From assembly GCA_004555155.1 (NCBI GenBank), contig SFJH01000005.1, positions 1-64,000 of the forward strand: a stretch of DNA of 64,000 nt. Direction: 5' to 3'. Made by a program: the position numbers and the translations under genes. The notes below the pieces were generated by a model. The model saw only the letters and a list, made by a program, of their open reading frames with translations. It ran no database searches and had not been told where the DNA came from. Shown piece after piece: positions 43,073-52,322 of the stretch. Each line of letters opens with the position of its first letter. Positions within the stretch are counted from its first letter, which is position 1. The stretch comes from Clostridiales bacterium (GTDB lineage Bacteria > Bacillota > Clostridia > Christensenellales > Aristaeellaceae).

Positions 43073-44020
43073 TCAGAACAGCGCGTTGTCCTTGTCCACG
43101 CGGCCGACGATATAGTTCACGGTCAGCACCAGGACAAAGCCCACGACGCTCTGATAGACGCCCGCCGCGGAAGACATGCCCAGATCGTTCAGCTGGATCA
43201 GGCCGCGGTAGACATAGGTATCGATGGTGTTGGTCACATCCAGCAGCGGGCCGGAGTTCATCGGCACCTGATAGAACAGACCGAAGTCGGAATAGAAAAT
43301 CTTGCCGATGGACAGCAGCGTCAGCGTGATGATGGTGGGCGTCAGCGCAGGCATCGTCACATGGCAGATCTGCTGCCAGCGGTTCGCGCCGTCGATGGCA
43401 GCGGCCTCGTAGTAGCTCTCGTCCACGCCCATCAGCGTCGCATAGTACACGATGGAGTTGTAGCCGAAGGTCTTCCACAGATAGACGATCACCAGAATAA
43501 ACGGCCAGTATTTCGGCTCGGTGTACCACGCGACGGCGTCCTTGCCCATGGCCGTCAGGATGGTGCGGTTGACAAAGCCGGAATCGATGGAGAGCATCGC
43601 GTATACCAGATAGCTCACCACCACGATCGAGATCAGATAGGGCAGCAGGAACACGGTCTGATACACCTGCTTGAGCCGCTTGGAGCGGATCTCATTGAGC
43701 AATATGGCCACCGCGATGGCCAGCACCGTGCCCAGAACGATGAACACCAGATTGTAGCACAGGGTATTGCGGGTGATCGTCCAAGCGTCCTTGGTCTTGA
43801 ACAGATATTCAAAGTTGCTGAATCCGGCCCAGGGACTGGCGAGGATGCCCTTGCGCCAGTTCACGTTCTTGAACGCGATGATGATACCGAACATGGGAAT
43901 GTAGTTGTTGATGATCAGGTAAACGAGCCCCGGCAGCACCATCAGATACAGCGGGATGCTGCGCTTGAACCGGATGCCGAAGGAAGCCTTCTTCCCGGCA
44001 GAGGGTGCGATGGCGGACAT
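43073..44020 (-). CDS. Carbohydrate ABC importer permease (LplB type)
   Basis: 315 residues with six helices. Typical blocks are PLYLMVLPGLVYLIINNYIPMFGIIIAFKN near the N-terminus and the EAA loop YYEAAAIDGANRWQQICHVTMPAL, ending NYIVGRVDKDNALF. No ATPase gene is in the operon; LplBC-type systems usually share a housekeeping MsmK-like ATPase. Confidence 0.93.
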   Translation of the reverse strand: MSAIAPSAGKKASFGIRFKRSIPLYLMVLPGLVYLIINNYIPMFGIIIAFKNVNWRKGILASPWAGFSNFEYLFKTKDAWTITRNTLCYNLVFIVLGTVLAIAVAILLNEIRSKRLKQVYQTVFLLPYLISIVVVSYLVYAMLSIDSGFVNRTILTAMGKDAVAWYTEPKYWPFILVIVYLWKTFGYNSIVYYATLMGVDESYYEAAAIDGANRWQQICHVTMPALTPTIITLTLLSIGKIFYSDFGLFYQVPMNSGPLLDVTNTIDTYVYRGLIQLNDLGMSSAAGVYQSVVGFVLVLTVNYIVGRVDKDNALF

Positions 44021-44064
44021 GTTCTTCTCCTTTCTGCGTCCGAACGGACACGGCCGGCTGATGC

Positions 44065-44101
44065 AAAGAGGGCTCCGGAGCTTATCTCCGAAGCCCTCTT
44101 T
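44065..44101 (-). terminator. Attenuating hairpin between binding protein and permease genes
   Basis: AAAGAGGGCTTCGGAG with CTCCGGAGCCCTCTTT on the minus strand; the exit has few T residues (TTTGC), fitting partial termination after the binding-protein gene. Confidence 0.6.
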
Positions 44102-44131
44102 CCGGAAGGAATGCCGGTTATGCGGCGATGG

Positions 44132-45619
44132 TTACTTGCCGTTGGCGGCGCGCCACTCGTCGTACTGCGCCTGCTTGTCGGCGATGATGTCATCGATGCC
44201 CGCGTCCTTCAGCTCCTGATTGAACTTCGGCAGGGTTTCCTCGGGATCGACGGCGCCGCACATGAGCGCCTGATGGTACTTCTGCATCACGTTGGTGCAG
44301 GCGGTCACCTGGTTGCGGACATTGGAGGAATCCCAGGTGAAGCCGAACGCGTTGGACTTGATCGCGGTCTCGTTGAACTCGCGGGTCACATCCCAGTAGT
44401 CGGCGGGGTTGCCTTCCCAGACGTGGCCGATGAACTGGTTGCACCACAGCCATCCGCCGGAGGGACGATAGGTGGTGGTGGTGGCGTCGATGCCTTCGGG
44501 ATAGCCGATGATGTTCTGGCCGTTGGCGGCATCGCCCTTCACGACGTAGTGCACGTCCTGGATGCCGTAGATCATCAGGTTCTCCAGAACCGGATCGGTG
44601 TACATCAGGTTGAGCAGCTTCATGCAGGCTTCGGGATATCTGGTGGAGCTGGAAATGGCCCAGGTCGCCATGGAGACGTTGGAGGTGCAGGAGAAGGCGG
44701 GAACGATTTCGCTGACCACGATCTCGGTACCGTAGTTGGTGGTCTCCTGAACGTTGAAGTAGGGCTTCAGGTTCATGAAGCCGCCGAAGGCAGTGCCCGC
44801 GCCCATCATGGTGCCGACGCTCTCGGTGTTGGAGACGGCGTCCGCCATGATCAGGCCCTCGAGGTACCACTGGCGCATGGTGGTGACGAACTCCTTGTAG
44901 AACTCGGTCTCAAAGAGGTTGACGACGGTGTCGCTCTGGCCCATGTCCATCAGGACGCCCAGAGGCGTGCTGGCGTCGCCCAGCGGATCCCAGCCCCAGT
45001 TGCGGACCAGCTCGCCGTTGGAGGGAACGACGCAGACCAGGTTCGGCTCGTTCTCGTGCACGATCGCCAGCGCGTCATGCAGCTGCTCCAGGGTGGTGAT
45101 GTTCTCATAGTCGATGCCGTACTTGTCGCAGATGTCCTTGCGCATTTCGAAGCCGTAGGACGCTGCCAGGTCGCGGCCGGTGGTGATGCCGAAGATCTCG
45201 TCCTCGACCTTGCCGCAGTTCAGGAACTCCTCGCCGATCTGCTCGACGATGCCCTGGCCGTACTCCGCCAGCAGGTCGTTCAGGGGCAGGATCTGACCGT
45301 TGTTGGCCACGGTGGTCAGGGGAGTCATGTAGACGGGGAACACGTCGATGCCCTCGCCGGCGCTCAGCAGCAGGTTGGTCTGCTGGGTGTAGTTGCCGTA
45401 GCTGATGAAGGTCAGGTTGATGTGAATGTTGAGCTTCTCCTCGAGGTAGGCGTTGATCGCGTCTACGACGTCGCCGGAGCCGTCCTTGCCGGCGGAGGCC
45501 ATCATGATGACGTCGAGGGTGACCAGTTCCTTTTCCCGCAGATCCTCAGCAACGGCAACGCCGGCCACAGAGGTGAGCAGCAGGGACAGGGCCAGAACGA
45601 CCATGAGCAGCTTCTTCAT
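44132..45619 (-). CDS. Carbohydrate ABC importer substrate-binding protein (LplA type)
   Basis: 495 residues. A signal peptide ends AVA with no lipobox cysteine, so release or another anchor is expected. The length and layout (VTLDVIMM at the N-terminus, NINLTFISYG, EGIDVFPVY, LNDLLAEYGQGI, RYPEACMKLLNLMYTDP) match the large binding proteins paired with LplB/LplC that bind oligosaccharides or lipo-sugars. It is the first gene of the importer operon, downstream of the convergently oriented regulators' stop and probably activated by the AraC-type regulator. Confidence 0.9.
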   Translation of the reverse strand: MKKLLMVVLALSLLLTSVAGVAVAEDLREKELVTLDVIMMASAGKDGSGDVVDAINAYLEEKLNIHINLTFISYGNYTQQTNLLLSAGEGIDVFPVYMTPLTTVANNGQILPLNDLLAEYGQGIVEQIGEEFLNCGKVEDEIFGITTGRDLAASYGFEMRKDICDKYGIDYENITTLEQLHDALAIVHENEPNLVCVVPSNGELVRNWGWDPLGDASTPLGVLMDMGQSDTVVNLFETEFYKEFVTTMRQWYLEGLIMADAVSNTESVGTMMGAGTAFGGFMNLKPYFNVQETTNYGTEIVVSEIVPAFSCTSNVSMATWAISSSTRYPEACMKLLNLMYTDPVLENLMIYGIQDVHYVVKGDAANGQNIIGYPEGIDATTTTYRPSGGWLWCNQFIGHVWEGNPADYWDVTREFNETAIKSNAFGFTWDSSNVRNQVTACTNVMQKYHQALMCGAVDPEETLPKFNQELKDAGIDDIIADKQAQYDEWRAANGK

Positions 45620-45643
45620 AGTGTGTACTTCCTTTCATCTTTT

Positions 45644-45693
45644 CTCACTTGTGAGTGTAACTTAATTATAAGAAATCTCGCCACCCGTATCTA
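45644..45693 (-). promoter_or_regulatory. Weak promoter and small palindrome before the LplA-type gene
   Basis: TATAAT (45665-45670, minus strand) has no good -35 box at 17 bp (TAGATA, 45688-45693), as expected for an activator-dependent promoter. CTCACTTGTGAG (45644-45655) is a perfect palindrome in the early leader. Confidence 0.45.
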
Positions 45694-45851
45694 TAAAAAA
45701 ACGGGGCTTGATTGTTCAAATTCAGACTTTTGGGAAAACAAACACTGCATATCCCGTCCTGTCAACCTGTAGAAACGCCGTGTGCCAGCGCATATATCGG
45801 CATTTTCTGCAGGAACAGTCACCGCGGCATGCAGTGTTTACAGTGATTTGA

Positions 45852-47411
45852 TCAACGGTTCCGGGTGCGGTACTCTCCCGGCGACATGCCGTTGAGCCGT
45901 TTGAAGGCCTGGGAGAAATAGGAGAAGTTCGGATATCCCACCTTGGAGGCCACCAGACTGACCGGAAGATTGGTGCCCCGCAGCAGCGATTCCGCCACGC
46001 GCATCTTTTCCTGAATGATGAACTCATGCAGCGAAACGCCCATCTCCTTCTTGAACAGCCGCGCCAGATGGTCGGCGTTCATGAAGATGGCCTCCGCCAC
46101 ATCGCTCCGGTGCAGATCCCGCTCAATGTTCTGCTGAATGTAGCGCACTGCCTGCTCCACCGGAGATTCGTTCTTCGCCGGCCCGGCGATCTTCCGGGCC
46201 ACATAGTCCACCGCGAACCGCACCAGCGAGACCATCTTGTCATAGGACGTATACGCCTGAAGAAAATCGTTGAACGGATACTCCTCATAGAAGATGTCGT
46301 GGGTGCGCGTCTTGTAGGCCTGCGCGACGGTGAAGAAGGTCTGGATGAAGTCCTGATGGAATTTCGCCAGGAACTCCGCGTTCACCTTGCCCGCGTCGCG
46401 CTGCTGGCGCAGATAGTCCAGCGCCTCCTCCCGCACCTGATCGCATTCGCCGGACTCCAGCAGCCGCGCCCAGCGGCGCATGTCCGGAAAGGTGTAGACA
46501 TAGTGCAGGATCTCCTCGCGCTGGGTGGGCGCGAACACGCCGCTGTACCGCGCCACATTGTCCTGCATGCGCTTGCGCAGCAGCTTCAGCTGCTCGCACA
46601 GGCCGTCTGGGAGAATGACGTCGCCCACATAGCAGGTCGGGCGCCGCCCCCGTCCGTCCTCCTCCCAGCGCAGGGACACCTGATCCAGCGCGGAGCCCAG
46701 CTCCGCCCAGCAGGCGTTCCCGCCAAAGAAGACCGCCAGAAAGCAGCCCTCCTCCATGCCGACGATGAGCTGGGTGTCATCGGTGCGCCCGAGAAATTCG
46801 GCAAACAGCGCCTTGAGCGCGTCGGCGTCGTCGGCGCGGGTATCCCGGTGCACCTGAACGAGGATCGGACAGATCTCCGTCGCATGGCCGATGGACACGC
46901 CCAGTCTGCCCAGCTCCTCCAGAAAGCTGTCCAGCTCCTCGCCGCTTCGCAGATACCGGGTCACGCAGGCTTCCGCCAGCAGATTGCTCTTTTCCTGCCA
47001 GAACTGGCCGTACTGCGCAGCGACCCGGGTGCGGTGCTTGTCCTCGATGCGGGCAATGGCGCGCTGCACCGCCGCTTCGATATCCGTATAGCGCGCGGGC
47101 TGCAGAATGTAGTCAAAGCTGCCCAGCTTCACCGCGCGCCGCGCATACTCAAACTCCGCATGGGAGGTCAGGAAGATACATTCCGCGTCCATGCCCTGTT
47201 CGCGCATCCATTCCAGCAGCTCAAAGCCGCTGTGGGGCGGCATTTCGATATCGCACAGCAGCAGGGAGATTTCGTTGCGCTCGAGCACCTCGCGGGCCTC
47301 CTCCACGCTGTACGCCGTAAAGATCCCGTCGACGCCCATCGTCTTCCAGCTGACGCCGTCCACAACGCCCTGAACCACCTCGTAAAGATCGTCTACGACC
47401 AAGACATTCAT
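45852..47411 (-). CDS. YesN-type response regulator with AraC DNA-binding domain
   Basis: 519 residues: receiver (1-120, phosphoacceptor Asp54 in LLCDIEMP), a long middle region (about 130-400), and a C-terminal AraC domain (about 415-515) with VAEAIFMNADHLARLFKKEMG and SLVASKVGYPNFSYFSQAFKRLNGMSPGEYR. The start at 47411 follows GGGGGAG and overlaps the kinase stop (ATGA). It is expected to activate the adjacent LplABC-type importer. Confidence 0.94.
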   Translation of the reverse strand: MNVLVVDDLYEVVQGVVDGVSWKTMGVDGIFTAYSVEEAREVLERNEISLLLCDIEMPPHSGFELLEWMREQGMDAECIFLTSHAEFEYARRAVKLGSFDYILQPARYTDIEAAVQRAIARIEDKHRTRVAAQYGQFWQEKSNLLAEACVTRYLRSGEELDSFLEELGRLGVSIGHATEICPILVQVHRDTRADDADALKALFAEFLGRTDDTQLIVGMEEGCFLAVFFGGNACWAELGSALDQVSLRWEEDGRGRRPTCYVGDVILPDGLCEQLKLLRKRMQDNVARYSGVFAPTQREEILHYVYTFPDMRRWARLLESGECDQVREEALDYLRQQRDAGKVNAEFLAKFHQDFIQTFFTVAQAYKTRTHDIFYEEYPFNDFLQAYTSYDKMVSLVRFAVDYVARKIAGPAKNESPVEQAVRYIQQNIERDLHRSDVAEAIFMNADHLARLFKKEMGVSLHEFIIQEKMRVAESLLRGTNLPVSLVASKVGYPNFSYFSQAFKRLNGMSPGEYRTRNR

Positions 47412-49132
47412 CGTCTCTCCCCCGTTTCGTTGTCCGGATCCAGCGGACAGATGACCTCGCATACCGCTCCGCTCACGTCGTTGTAAAATGCCAGCGCAGC
47501 GCGCGAACCGTAGATCAGCCGCAGGCGATGCTTCAGATTGGTCAGACCCACGTGATATTCCCGGTAGAAGGATTCCTCGGGCAGATTGTTGATCTGCTCC
47601 AGCACATCCGGCGCGAATCCTCCGCCGTTGTCGTGAACCGTGATGTCCAGATAGCGGCCGTCCTCCGCCTCCAGCGTCACCGCGCGCACGGAAATCACCA
47701 GCTGCCGGTCCGGCTTCCACTGGTGCTTGACCGCATTCTCTACGAAGGATTCCACAAACAGCGGCGGCACCGGAAGCTCCATCAGCGATTCATCCACAGA
47801 GAATTCGCATCTGGGCGGCATGGAAAGGCTCAGGCGCTGAATCTCGATATAGTTCTTCACATACCGGAGCTCTTCGCGCAGCGTGACCATCTTCATATTG
47901 TCGCGGAAGAGATACCGGATGTAGTCCGAGACGGCCAGCGCCATCTCCTGCACCTGCTGATAGCGCAGCCGCTGGGCGCAGGCATAGATGTTCTTCAGGC
48001 AGTTCAGGAAAAAATGCGGCCGCAGCTGCATGTGCAGGCACTGCATTTCGATGCGCTGACGATCCATCTCCCGCTCATAGGCCTCGATTTTCAGCGTCCG
48101 GATCTGGCTCATCATGTCGTTGAGCGTGCTCTTGACCTGATCCAGCTCCTCCATTTCATATTCTCGCTGGATCGGCTCGTCCAGCTCTCCGCGCTTGATG
48201 CGCTCCATGGCCGAGGACAGATCCTCCAGCGGCTCGCCCAGGCTGGCCCGCACCCATCGCCGCGCGAGCGGGATCATGCCGATCATCGCCAGCGAGAGCA
48301 CCAGCATGCAGATCTGAACCGGCGTAAGTCCGTCCCAGTACCCCGCGTTGGACACCGCCAGCAGCAGCCGCACCGGCGCGCGGCTCAGGCTGCTCCACAC
48401 CGTCATGTAGTTCTTCCCGTCCGGGCCGGTCATCTCGCAGCGTCCCTCCGGCTGCCCGGTCGTCTTGCCCGGCATGACGAACGCTTCGCCGTTGAGCATG
48501 GCTCCGGTTTCATCGGCGTAATAGAGCTGATGCGTCTCCTGCGTGACGGACAGCAGCCGGTCGAAATCCACCAGCGCGATCATATAGGCCGCATCGTATC
48601 TCAGGCAGATCATGAGCAGGCTCTTTCCTGCGATGGACTGGACGCGCCACCGGCCCGTCGACTCCTTCCACATCTCCTCCGTGCGGATCAGCCCGCGAAC
48701 CGCCTCGCGGAACGCATACGGATAGGCGTTCTCCGCAAACTTCTCCGCCCATGCGGCGTCCCTCGAGCTGTACATGAACAGCCCGCCCAGCGCCGGAAAC
48801 GCGTTCATCATGGTATCCAGCCGCTGGGTGATGACGTGGGCGGCCAGGCGGATGTCGAGGTCGCTCTCCTGGGTGCTCAGCGCGGCAAATTCCGGCTCGA
48901 CAAAGACGATGCTGGCCAGCGACCGCTCGATCATTTCCAGATTCTGATCGATCTGCTCCGACCATTGGGCAACAACGCGCTGATTGGAATCCGCCAGCAG
49001 ACGATTGGAATGCCCGATGGAATACAGATTTCCGAAGATCAGCAGCACAATCAGCGGGATCATCGTGCTGGCCAGCACGCTCGTCACACCATGCACAAAC
49101 GACTGCTTCTTTACCCCTGCGCGCTTCCCCAT
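47408..49132 (-). CDS. YesM-like sensor histidine kinase
   Basis: 574 residues. TM1 (about 17-38), a large extracytoplasmic sensory region (about 40-270) and TM2 (about 275-293) are followed by HAMP, the His_kinase domain with the phosphorylated histidine in MQLRPHFFLNCLKNIYA, and HATPase_c (FVENAVKH, DNGGGF, VGLTNLKHRL). This class lacks the SHELRTP box. It pairs with the YesN-type regulator and probably senses the sugar handled by the importer. Confidence 0.94.
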   Translation of the reverse strand: MGKRAGVKKQSFVHGVTSVLASTMIPLIVLLIFGNLYSIGHSNRLLADSNQRVVAQWSEQIDQNLEMIERSLASIVFVEPEFAALSTQESDLDIRLAAHVITQRLDTMMNAFPALGGLFMYSSRDAAWAEKFAENAYPYAFREAVRGLIRTEEMWKESTGRWRVQSIAGKSLLMICLRYDAAYMIALVDFDRLLSVTQETHQLYYADETGAMLNGEAFVMPGKTTGQPEGRCEMTGPDGKNYMTVWSSLSRAPVRLLLAVSNAGYWDGLTPVQICMLVLSLAMIGMIPLARRWVRASLGEPLEDLSSAMERIKRGELDEPIQREYEMEELDQVKSTLNDMMSQIRTLKIEAYEREMDRQRIEMQCLHMQLRPHFFLNCLKNIYACAQRLRYQQVQEMALAVSDYIRYLFRDNMKMVTLREELRYVKNYIEIQRLSLSMPPRCEFSVDESLMELPVPPLFVESFVENAVKHQWKPDRQLVISVRAVTLEAEDGRYLDITVHDNGGGFAPDVLEQINNLPEESFYREYHVGLTNLKHRLRLIYGSRAALAFYNDVSGAVCEVICPLDPDNETGERR

Positions 49133-49289
49133 CCCCGCACCCCCGCAAAAATACTTTAGTGATTATTCGATCAAGGTGACCAAATTCCTCCGGCCGTCGG
49201 GTTAATTTTGCCGAACGCTTTCCTTTCCGGCGATTCTGCGGTATACTCATCACAGGGCCCGCGGCGAAGTCCGGGCAAGGAGGCGCAGC

Positions 49290-50207
49290 ATGCTTCAGGT
49301 TTCCAACACCCGGTTTCTGAATGAGAATCGGGAAGAGTTTCTTCCCGGCTACACGTCCGAATACCCCTATATCCAAACCCGCGCGCATCTGGATCGCTCC
49401 CAGGACGGCTCCTCGCCCTGGCACTGGCACGGCGCGCTGGAGCTGTTTTACGTCGAAAGCGGCCTCATCGAATACAACACGCCTGCGGGGCAGCAGCTCT
49501 TTCCCGCGGGCACGGGCGGACTGGTGAACGCCAACGTGCTGCACATGACCCGCCGCATCCCCAAGCACGGCGAGACCATCCAGCGGCTGCATCTGTTCGA
49601 CCCGTCGATCATCGCGGGCGCACCGGACAGCCGCATCTACCGCCGCTATGCCGCGCCGATGCTCGCCAATCCCCGGCTGGAGCTGCTCGCGCTGCGTCCG
49701 GACGCGCCCGGACAGCGCGAAGCGCTCGACCTGCTGCGCGAATCCTTCGCACTTCCCGAGGACGGCTTCGGCAGCGAGCTCCGCTTGCGCGCCGCGCTGT
49801 CCGAGATCTGGCTGCGCCTGCTGCCGCTGTCGGAAAGCGCCGCCGCACCGGCCTCTGCAAATCAGAGCAGCGACAAGCTGAAAACCATGATGATCTTCAT
49901 TCACGAGCACTATGCGGAAAAGCTGTCCATCCCGGAAATTGCGCGTTCCGCCTATATGAGCGAGCGCGCGTGCTACCGGATGTTCCGGGAATGCCTGCGC
50001 TGCTCGCCCCTGGACTACGTCGTCAGCTACCGGCTGCAGCACGCCCGCCGCCTGCTGGCGGATACGGACGAAACGGTCACCCGAATCGCTCAGACCTGCG
50101 GCTTCGCCAGCAGCAGCCATTTCGGCAAGCTGTTCATGAAGCGCTTTGGCTGCACGCCGCTGCAATACCGACAGTCATGGCAGAATCGCGATAAAAACTG
50201 GCGGTAA
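49290..50207 (+). CDS. AraC family regulator with N-terminal cupin domain
   Basis: 305 residues. An N-terminal sugar-binding cupin (WHWHGALELFYVESGLIEYNT..G..LFPAGTGGLVNANVLHM) is followed by a C-terminal double helix-turn-helix (LSIPEIARSAYMSERACYRMFRECLRCSPLDYV, TVTRIAQTCGFASSSHFGKLFMKRFGCTPLQYR). GCAAGGAGG precedes the ATG. It is immediately upstream of, and probably controls, the MFS gene; both are divergent from the YesM gene. Confidence 0.92.
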   Translation: MLQVSNTRFLNENREEFLPGYTSEYPYIQTRAHLDRSQDGSSPWHWHGALELFYVESGLIEYNTPAGQQLFPAGTGGLVNANVLHMTRRIPKHGETIQRLHLFDPSIIAGAPDSRIYRRYAAPMLANPRLELLALRPDAPGQREALDLLRESFALPEDGFGSELRLRAALSEIWLRLLPLSESAAAPASANQSSDKLKTMMIFIHEHYAEKLSIPEIARSAYMSERACYRMFRECLRCSPLDYVVSYRLQHARRLLADTDETVTRIAQTCGFASSSHFGKLFMKRFGCTPLQYRQSWQNRDKNWR

Positions 50208-50284
50208 AAATGTATCCTGGCCGCCTCCAGCGCGGTATAATGCCATCAAAACCTGCGCCGGCAGCGCGCTCCGGAGGCCTTTTT

Positions 50285-51460
50285 ATGAAAATCACCCGCA
50301 AAAATGCGCAGAGATACTTTTCCGTGATTCTGTCCGTCTATTGGACGATCTACGGCCTGATGTTCGGCTTCGTCTCCGTCTATCTGCAGACCCTGGGCTA
50401 CTCCAACAGCGGCATCGGACTGACGCTGGGCTTCTCCTATCTGCTGTCCACCCTCCTGCAGCCGGTCATCGCCGCCGTATTCAACCGGACGGGGAAATCG
50501 CTCCGCTTCTGCCTAGCGGTCTGCTTCTGCGCGCTGTCGCTGTTGTCCGCAGCGCTGCTGCTGCCGAAATTCCCGGGCGCGGCGGCGCTCATCGTCTTCA
50601 TCTACGCGCTGCAGTCCGCGCTTCAGCCCAGCATCAATTCTCTGGTGCAGACCTTTGAGCTGGCGGGACTGCCGGTCGACTTCGGCGCGGCCCGTGGAAT
50701 CGGCTCTCTGGCCTATGGCGCGGTGACGGCCGCGGCGGGCCTTGCGCTGGAGCACATCTCCCCGCTGCTGCTGCCCGCCTGCTATCTCGCGGTGATGCTG
50801 GGCATGGTCGTTCTGCTGGTGCTGCCCCGCCTGCCGGAGCGGCAGCGCCCGTGCCGCCGCGCGGACGAGCCGGGCAGCTCCGCCCATTCCACTGCAGCGC
50901 ATCCCTGCTTCATCCTGTTTCTGATCGCGAGCGCCTGCTTTTCGCTCAACGCCGTGGTCAACGGCAGCTTCATGCTTCAGATCATGCAGCAGATCGGCGG
51001 CGGCAGCGCGGAGCTGGGGCTGGCGGTCTCAATTCCCGCCGTGCTGGAATTCCCCGCCATGCTGCTGTACAGCCGCTTCGCCCGGCGGTTCGGCGAGAAC
51101 CGGCTGCTGGTTCTGTCCGGCTGGGCGTGGTTTGTCAAGAATGGGATGATCCTGCTGGCCCGCTCGCCGGAGGCCATCTACGCCGCGCAGCTGCTGCAGT
51201 TTGTCAGCTATGCCTTCTTCATTCCCGGCGTCGTGCGCTATATCGCGCGGGTTCTTCCGCCGTCGGCCTTCCTGAAGGGACAGTCCATGTACGGCAGCGC
51301 TTACACGGCAGGCAGCGTCATCGCGGTGTTCTTCGGCGGCCTGCTGCTGGACGCCGTGGGCGTAACCAGCACGCTGGCCATCGCCCAGTGTTTCTCGTTC
51401 ACCGGCGCCATCCTTCTGACCCTTTCCGTGCGCAAATCCGCCAACTGCGCCCGCCTCTGA
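50285..51460 (+). CDS. MFS transporter (MFS_1-like, LacY/nucleoside-symporter related)
   Basis: 391 residues with twelve predicted helices in two halves separated by a charged, Arg-rich loop (about 195-215). The first half has FGFVSVYLQTLGYSNSGIGLTLG and the second a GQSMYGSAYTAGSVIAVFFGGLLLDAVG segment typical of sugar or nucleoside proton symporters. GGAGG is followed by ATG at 50285. The upstream AraC regulator with a cupin domain suggests a sugar substrate (inference). Confidence 0.85.
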   Translation: MKITRKNAQRYFSVILSVYWTIYGLMFGFVSVYLQTLGYSNSGIGLTLGFSYLLSTLLQPVIAAVFNRTGKSLRFCLAVCFCALSLLSAALLLPKFPGAAALIVFIYALQSALQPSINSLVQTFELAGLPVDFGAARGIGSLAYGAVTAAAGLALEHISPLLLPACYLAVMLGMVVLLVLPRLPERQRPCRRADEPGSSAHSTAAHPCFILFLIASACFSLNAVVNGSFMLQIMQQIGGGSAELGLAVSIPAVLEFPAMLLYSRFARRFGENRLLVLSGWAWFVKNGMILLARSPEAIYAAQLLQFVSYAFFIPGVVRYIARVLPPSAFLKGQSMYGSAYTAGSVIAVFFGGLLLDAVGVTSTLAIAQCFSFTGAILLTLSVRKSANCARL

Positions 51461-51481
51461 ACAGCTTTGCCCAAATGTCCA

Positions 51482-51510
51482 TTGCAAATTGAAGCGATTT
51501 GGGATACAAT
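51482..51510 (+). promoter_or_regulatory. Promoter of the small alarmone synthetase gene
   Basis: TTGCAA (51482-51487) and TACAAT (51505-51510), 17 bp apart. Confidence 0.7.
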
Positions 51511-51571
51511 GGAAGCATCAAATCCATCGCAAGGCCATTGCGCCGTTTGCTGCACAGAAAGGAAGACAACC

Positions 51572-52261
51572 ATGACGGAGAGTACTGCCGATGAAAGCCG
51601 CCTGATCGAAAAAGTGAAATCCCTGGCCGATCAGCAGACCATCGAATGGATGGAGAAGAAATCCAAGGAGCTGGTCAAGCTCATGGCCTATTACCGCTGC
51701 GCGCTGATGGAGATCGAGACCAAGTTCAATGTGCTCAACGTTGAATTCTCGCTCCAGCACGACCGCAACCCCATCAACAGCATCAAGAGCCGGCTGAAAT
51801 CCCTGCCCAGCATCCAGGACAAGCTGGAGCGAAAGCATCTGCCCATGACGCTCAAGGCCATCGAGGAAAATCTCAACGATGTGGCGGGCGTGCGCGTGAT
51901 CTGCGCCTTCCCGGAGGATGTCTACACGCTGGCCAACGCCCTCCTCAAGCAGGATGACATCGAGCTGATCGATCGCAAGGACTACATTCAGAACCCCAAG
52001 CCCAGCGGCTACCGCAGCCTGCACCTGATCGTTTCCGTTCCCATTTTTCTGGAAAACGAGAAGCGCATCATGAAGGTGGAAATCCAGCTGCGCACCATCG
52101 CCATGGACTGCTGGGCCAGCTTGGAGCACCAGCTGCGCTACAAGAAGGACTTCGCCTTCACGGAGGAGATGGCCGACGAGCTGTACAGCTGCGCGCAGAT
52201 CAGCGCAGACCTCGACCGGCGCATGGACGCGCTGCGCAAAGCCGTGGACGTCCAGCGCTGA
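51572..52261 (+). CDS. Small alarmone synthetase (RelQ/YjbM-like GTP pyrophosphokinase)
   Basis: 229 residues containing only the RelA/SpoT synthetase domain: INSIKSRLKS, DVAGVRVICAF, PKPSGYRSLHLIV and VEIQLRTIAMDCWASLEHQLRYK, with a C-terminal helix. No HD hydrolase, TGS or ACT domain. It makes (p)ppGpp from ATP and GTP or GDP, usually under transcriptional control. The start at 51572 follows AAAGGAAG; upstream codons to 51467 pass through the promoter. Confidence 0.93.
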   Translation: MTESTADESRLIEKVKSLADQQTIEWMEKKSKELVKLMAYYRCALMEIETKFNVLNVEFSLQHDRNPINSIKSRLKSLPSIQDKLERKHLPMTLKAIEENLNDVAGVRVICAFPEDVYTLANALLKQDDIELIDRKDYIQNPKPSGYRSLHLIVSVPIFLENEKRIMKVEIQLRTIAMDCWASLEHQLRYKKDFAFTEEMADELYSCAQISADLDRRMDALRKAVDVQR

Positions 52262-52275
52262 ACGCCGCCCAACCA

Positions 52276-52316
52276 ATCCGCCCCCTGTCTCGCATGAAAC
52301 AGGGGGCGGATCTTTT
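52276..52316. terminator. Bidirectional terminator
   Basis: ATCCGCCCCCTGT and ACAGGGGGCGGAT flank a ten-base loop, followed by CTTTTC, between convergent genes. Confidence 0.85.
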
Positions 52317-52322
52317 CGTCCG

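Noticed and set aside
43019..45772. 917-residue plus-strand open frame
   Set aside because: Antisense to the LplB/LplA-type genes. Its His/Gln/Val-rich composition is typical of reverse-frame translation of GC-rich coding sequence; the minus-strand genes have clear families.
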